From the NCBI GenBank assembly GCA_017380475.1, contig JAFODX010000023.1, positions 1 to 10,036 on the forward strand: a stretch of 10,036 bases of DNA. Reading direction: 5' to 3'. The position numbers were made by a program, and so were the translations under genes. Source of the stretch: Clostridia bacterium. GTDB lineage: Bacteria > Bacillota > Clostridia > UBA1381. The first letter of the stretch is position 1. Every line of letters starts with the position of its first letter. The notes under the pieces were generated by a model that was given only the letters and a program-made list of their open reading frames with translations, did not search any database and was not told the DNA's origin. Of this stretch, positions 6,777-10,036 are shown in pieces.

Positions 6777-9026
6777 ATGAATTTATCCAAGCGACTTGAA
6801 AAAAATTGCGGAAAGCTTATTTTTGATTGTACCGATGAAGAGCTTTTCTCAGGTATTTTAAAAACGGTAAACGAGCTGAAAGAAGAGAAAAAGTGCGAGG
6901 AGAAAAAACGTAAGCTATACTATATCAGTGCCGAGTTCCTTATCGGAAAACTGCTTGAATGTAACCTTATAAATCTTGGTATATATGATGAGCTGAAGAA
7001 AATTCTTTCAGATAACGGCAAGGACCTGTCAAAAATAACAGAGGTAGAGAATGAACCGTCGCTTGGCAACGGCGGACTTGGCAGACTTGCGGCGTGCTTT
7101 ATGGATTCGGTAGCATCTACAGGACTTTTTGGCGACGGTGTCGGACTCCTTTATCATTTCGGACTGTTCAGGCAGGTATTTAAAGGCAACAAACAGCATG
7201 AAGAAAAAAATCCGTGGATGGATAAGAACAGTATTCTGACAAAAACAGATATAACATATAAGACAGAGTTTAAAGACACCACGCTGACATCAAGGCTTTA
7301 TACAATAGATGTTATTGGCAGGAAAAGAACTAACAAACTCAATCTTTTCGATGTGGAAACGGTTGACGAAAGCATAGCAGAGGATGCTACGGATTTTGAT
7401 AAGACAGATATCAAAAAGAATCTCACGCTGTTTTTATACCCTGACGACAGTGACGAAGCAGGTAAGCGGTTAAGACTTTATCAGGAATATTTTATGGCGA
7501 GCAATGCTGCACAGCTTATACTGGAAGAATCACGGCGCCGTGGCGCAACCCCCGAAAATTTGGCGGAATATGCAGTAATTCAGATAAATGATACGCATCC
7601 GAGCTTTATAATCCCTGAACTGATACGGTTGTTGTGCGAGTCGGGAGTGAGTATGGATAATGCGATAGAAACTGTCAGAAAAATGTGTGCTTATACAAAC
7701 CATACCATACTTTCAGAGGCTCTTGAAAAATGGCATTCTGATACTATAACAGCTATCGTGCCTCAGATAATGGATATAATTAAAGAGCTTGACAAACGGG
7801 TAAGGGCGGAATATCAGGATGAATCACTTCACATAATCGACACAAACTCGCTTGTGCATATGGCGAGAATGGATATTCATTACGGCTTCTCGGTAAATGG
7901 GGTTGCATCACTCCACACGAGGATACTAAAAGAAACAGAGCTTAATAATTTCTATCAGATATATCCCGAAAAGTTCAACAACAAAACAAACGGAATAAGC
8001 TTCAGACGCTGGCTTGAAGCATCAAACCCACGTCTTGATGAGTTTATAGTATCGCTTATCGGAGATAAATTCAAGAACGATTATACACGTCTAAAGGACC
8101 TTGAAAAGTTTTCAAACGACAAAGAAGTGCTTCAGAAACTGCTTGAGATAAAATCGGCAAACAAGGTTGGGTTGTGCGGATATATAAATGAGAAGCAAAA
8201 TCGGAATATAAACCCTGATTCTGTTTTTGATGTACAGATAAAGCGTTTGCATGAATATAAGCGTCAGCAGATGAACGCACTATATATCATAAATAAATAC
8301 CTTGATATAAAACGTGGCATATTGCCAAAACGTCCGATAACGGCGATTTTTGGTGCAAAGGCGGCACCTGCATATACAATCGCAAAGGATATAATTCATC
8401 TGTTGTTGTGTCTTGAGGATATCATAAGCCACGATGAACACGCATCGGAGTATATAAACATATTTGTTGCAGAAAATTATAATGTTTCGTGGGCGGAAAA
8501 GATAATTCCTGCGGCGGATATCTCCGAACAGATTTCTCTTGCGTCAAAAGAAGCAAGCGGAACGGGAAATATGAAGCTTATGCTTAACGGTGCATTAACT
8601 CTCGGAACACACGACGGTGCTAATGTCGAGATACATTCTCTTGTTGGGGACGATAATATCTACACCTTTGGCGACAGCAGCGACCTTGTAATATCGAGGT
8701 ACAAAAAAGGCAGTTATAAACCGTCGGAATACTATGAAAAAGATAAACGTATAAACGAAGCGGTTGAGTATATAACGTGCAACAAGATGATGGAAACGGG
8801 TGATAAAGAAAGCCTTAAACGTCTGCAGAACGAGCTTATAAATAAAGATTACTTTATGACGTTTCCGGACTTTGCTGATTACAGTACGACTAAAGACCGT
8901 ATGATTTCAGATTATGAGAACCGTCTGGAGTGGGCAGAGAAAATGCTTTTCAATATAGCGAATGCAGGATATTTTTCGTCTGACCGCACTGTGGCAGAGT
9001 ATAATAAAGATATATGGAAAATATAA
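6777..9026 (+). CDS. glgP: Glycogen/alpha-glucan phosphorylase (GT35)
   Basis: The enzyme releases glucose-1-P from the non-reducing ends of glycogen or maltodextrin using phosphate and pyridoxal phosphate, in the cytoplasm. The 749-residue product is complete and at the short end for the family. Signatures in order are SAEFLIGKLL (from 51), LGNGGLGRLAACF (from 96), NDTHPS (271-276), DVQIKRLHEYKRQ (from 485) and the cofactor motif EASGTGNMK, where Lys600 should bind pyridoxal phosphate, followed by GTHDGANVE. The C-terminus SDRTVAEYNKDIW is typical. GGAGG (6766-6770) lies 6 bases before the ATG. The gene follows a strong terminator by 65 bases, yet I see no convincing promoter there; only a small hairpin, GCCGT/ACGGC (6744-6760), stands out. 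No other glycogen gene is visible. Maltodextrin phosphorylase is the alternative. Confidence 0.96.
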   Translation: MNLSKRLEKNCGKLIFDCTDEELFSGILKTVNELKEEKKCEEKKRKLYYISAEFLIGKLLECNLINLGIYDELKKILSDNGKDLSKITEVENEPSLGNGGLGRLAACFMDSVASTGLFGDGVGLLYHFGLFRQVFKGNKQHEEKNPWMDKNSILTKTDITYKTEFKDTTLTSRLYTIDVIGRKRTNKLNLFDVETVDESIAEDATDFDKTDIKKNLTLFLYPDDSDEAGKRLRLYQEYFMASNAAQLILEESRRRGATPENLAEYAVIQINDTHPSFIIPELIRLLCESGVSMDNAIETVRKMCAYTNHTILSEALEKWHSDTITAIVPQIMDIIKELDKRVRAEYQDESLHIIDTNSLVHMARMDIHYGFSVNGVASLHTRILKETELNNFYQIYPEKFNNKTNGISFRRWLEASNPRLDEFIVSLIGDKFKNDYTRLKDLEKFSNDKEVLQKLLEIKSANKVGLCGYINEKQNRNINPDSVFDVQIKRLHEYKRQQMNALYIINKYLDIKRGILPKRPITAIFGAKAAPAYTIAKDIIHLLLCLEDIISHDEHASEYINIFVAENYNVSWAEKIIPAADISEQISLASKEASGTGNMKLMLNGALTLGTHDGANVEIHSLVGDDNIYTFGDSSDLVISRYKKGSYKPSEYYEKDKRINEAVEYITCNKMMETGDKESLKRLQNELINKDYFMTFPDFADYSTTKDRMISDYENRLEWAEKMLFNIANAGYFSSDRTVAEYNKDIWKI

Positions 9027-9035
9027 AGGAAAAGC

Positions 9036-9098
9036 TTGAATAAATCACAAATTCTGCACTTTTGTGCATCGAAAGCGCAATCCGGGCAATTTATTCAA
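9036..9098 (+). promoter_or_regulatory. Structured leader between glgP and the PTS gene
   Basis: A perfect 10-bp inverted repeat, TTGAATAAAT (9036-9045) and ATTTATTCAA (9089-9098), encloses a second perfect hairpin, TGCAC-TTTT-GTGCA (9055-9068). The element occupies most of the 103-base gap and ends 19 bases before the PTS ribosome binding site. No T-run follows, so it is not a standard terminator. PTS permease genes are often controlled by RNA antiterminators, but I do not recognise a RAT consensus here, so the function is open. Confidence 0.5.
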
Positions 9099-9117
9099 AC
9101 TTTATGTGCCAATTATG

Positions 9118-9123
9118 AAAGGG
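9118..9123 (+). promoter_or_regulatory. PTS gene ribosome binding site, decides the ATG at 9130
   Basis: AAAGGG is 6 bases before ATG 9130. An in-frame ATG at 9115 has no Shine-Dalgarno upstream and would overlap this site, so 9130 is preferred. Confidence 0.75.
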
Positions 9124-9129
9124 AATATT

Positions 9130-10036
9130 ATGAAAAACAGTTTAACAAAAAGCTCTGCATTTGACTTTTTGCAGAAGCTTGGTAAAGTGCTGATGGTTGT
9201 TATCGCCGTAATGCCTGCGGCGGGTATTATGATAAGTATCGGTAAATTGATAGGAATGGCAAACACGGATATTGCATTTTTCAGAGTGCTGGCATCGACG
9301 ATTGAGAATATTGGCTGGTCTATTATAACAAACCTGCACATTCTCTTTGCCGTAGCAATAGGCGGTTCGTGGGCAAAAGACAGAGCAGGCGGTGCATTCG
9401 CGGCACTTCTTGCATTCATTCTGATAAACAATATAACAGGCAGTATTTTCGGTGTCACAGCTGATATGCTTGCAGACCCCAAAGCTGTGACACATACGTT
9501 TTTCGGGCAGGAAATTGCAGTTGACGGATATTTCACGTCCGTACTTGGTTCACCTGCACTTAATATGGGTGTATTTGTCGGAATTGTATCGGGTTTTGTC
9601 GGCGGTATTATTTATAACAAGTATTATAACTTCAGAAAATTGCCTGAGGTGCTTTCATTCTTCAACGGTAAAAGATTTGTACCGTTAGTGGTTATTTTCT
9701 GGTCGGCGGTTGTTGCGCTTGTATTCTCTGTCGTATGGCCGGTAATACAAATGGGTATAAACAGATTCGGTCTATGGATAGCGAACTCATCTGACACTTC
9801 GCCGATTCTTGCACCTTTTATATACGGAACGCTTGAGAGATTGCTTTTGCCGTTTGGTTTGCATCATATGCTTACAATACCGATGAACTATACCTCATTC
9901 GGCGGTGAGTATATTATTCAGACGGGTGTTAATGCAGGAAGTGTTGTTTACGGTCAGGACCCGTTATGGCTTGCGTGGGTAACAGACCTTGTGAACTTAA
10001 GAAACGCAGGTGACACTGCGGCGTATCAGGAGCTTC
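9130..10036 (+). CDS. ptsG: PTS glucose-family EIIC permease (3' truncated by window edge)
   Basis: This is the membrane translocation domain of a phosphotransferase-system permease that imports and phosphorylates a hexose, most likely glucose. The frame is open from the ATG to the edge, giving 302 visible residues. The N-terminus FDFLQKLGKVLMVVIAVMPA is typical of the glucose/N-acetylglucosamine/maltose EIIC superfamily. Several hydrophobic stretches follow, roughly 20-38, 85-105, 140-160 and 180-205. The motif ERLLLPFGLHHMLTIPMNYT (236-255) and the later GQDPLWLAWVTDL favour the PtsG-type subgroup over NagE. A fused EIIB (and possibly EIIA) domain is expected beyond the edge but is not visible. 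It follows glgP by 103 bases and may share its transcript. The exact sugar is not proven by sequence; maltose-type or glucosamine transport remain possible. Confidence 0.9.
   Translation, partial: MKNSLTKSSAFDFLQKLGKVLMVVIAVMPAAGIMISIGKLIGMANTDIAFFRVLASTIENIGWSIITNLHILFAVAIGGSWAKDRAGGAFAALLAFILINNITGSIFGVTADMLADPKAVTHTFFGQEIAVDGYFTSVLGSPALNMGVFVGIVSGFVGGIIYNKYYNFRKLPEVLSFFNGKRFVPLVVIFWSAVVALVFSVVWPVIQMGINRFGLWIANSSDTSPILAPFIYGTLERLLLPFGLHHMLTIPMNYTSFGGEYIIQTGVNAGSVVYGQDPLWLAWVTDLVNLRNAGDTAAYQEL

Noticed and set aside
9027..9129. GlcT/LicT-type RAT antiterminator before the PTS gene
   Set aside because: I see no RAT consensus and no overlapping T-tailed terminator, so only a structured leader is reported.
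9036..9164. TTG-started 42-residue ORF filling the glgP-PTS gap, with AAAGGA (9025-9030) in front
   Set aside because: It overlaps the PTS start out of frame, has no recognisable protein features, and its DNA is better explained by the inverted repeats.

Overview
The window looks like chromosomal DNA of a Clostridia-type Bacillota. The evidence is an AT-leaning composition, strong AGGAGG-like ribosome binding sites, an LplA/LplB-type sugar transporter, a glmS ribozyme (mostly a Bacillota element) and a glucose-family PTS permease of Gram-positive type. All recognisable genes lie on the + strand. I see no IS element, CRISPR array, tRNA or rRNA. Species cannot be named from sequence alone.

Layout. 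(1) 2-2323: the 3' part of an LplB-type ABC permease, a hairpin, then a full-length lipoprotein solute-binding protein, closed by a strong intrinsic terminator (2342-2372). (2) 2373-2735, the only long gene-free stretch: a near-perfect sigma-70/sigma-A promoter, a complete glmS ribozyme that would cleave between A2482 and G2483, and a second, terminator-like stem-loop between the ribozyme and the glmS ribosome binding site. (3) 2736-6669: glmS, glmM and a stand-alone GlmU C-terminal acetyltransferase domain, closed by a strong terminator (6677-6711). (4) 6777-9026: glycogen phosphorylase. (5) 9036-9098: a structured intergenic element. (6) 9130 to the right edge: the start of a glucose-family PTS EIIC protein, cut by the window.

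How the genes work together. The middle operon makes the amino-sugar precursor for peptidoglycan: fructose-6-P to GlcN-6-P (GlmS), to GlcN-1-P (GlmM), to GlcNAc-1-P (acetyltransferase). The last step, the UTP-dependent pyrophosphorylase normally fused to the acetyltransferase in GlmU, is not encoded here. The ribozyme should give product feedback, since GlcN-6-P is the known cofactor for self-cleavage of this class. The flanking genes bring in or release sugars: an ABC importer for an unknown saccharide, glycogen phosphorylase (Glc-1-P) and a PTS permease (Glc-6-P).

Most worth a second look: the terminator-like stem-loop directly downstream of the glmS ribozyme, which suggests a second control layer; the split GlmU, whose acetyltransferase half matches E. 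coli GlmU at a constant offset with most active-site residues kept; and the structured leader before the PTS gene. I found no clearly unprecedented system.
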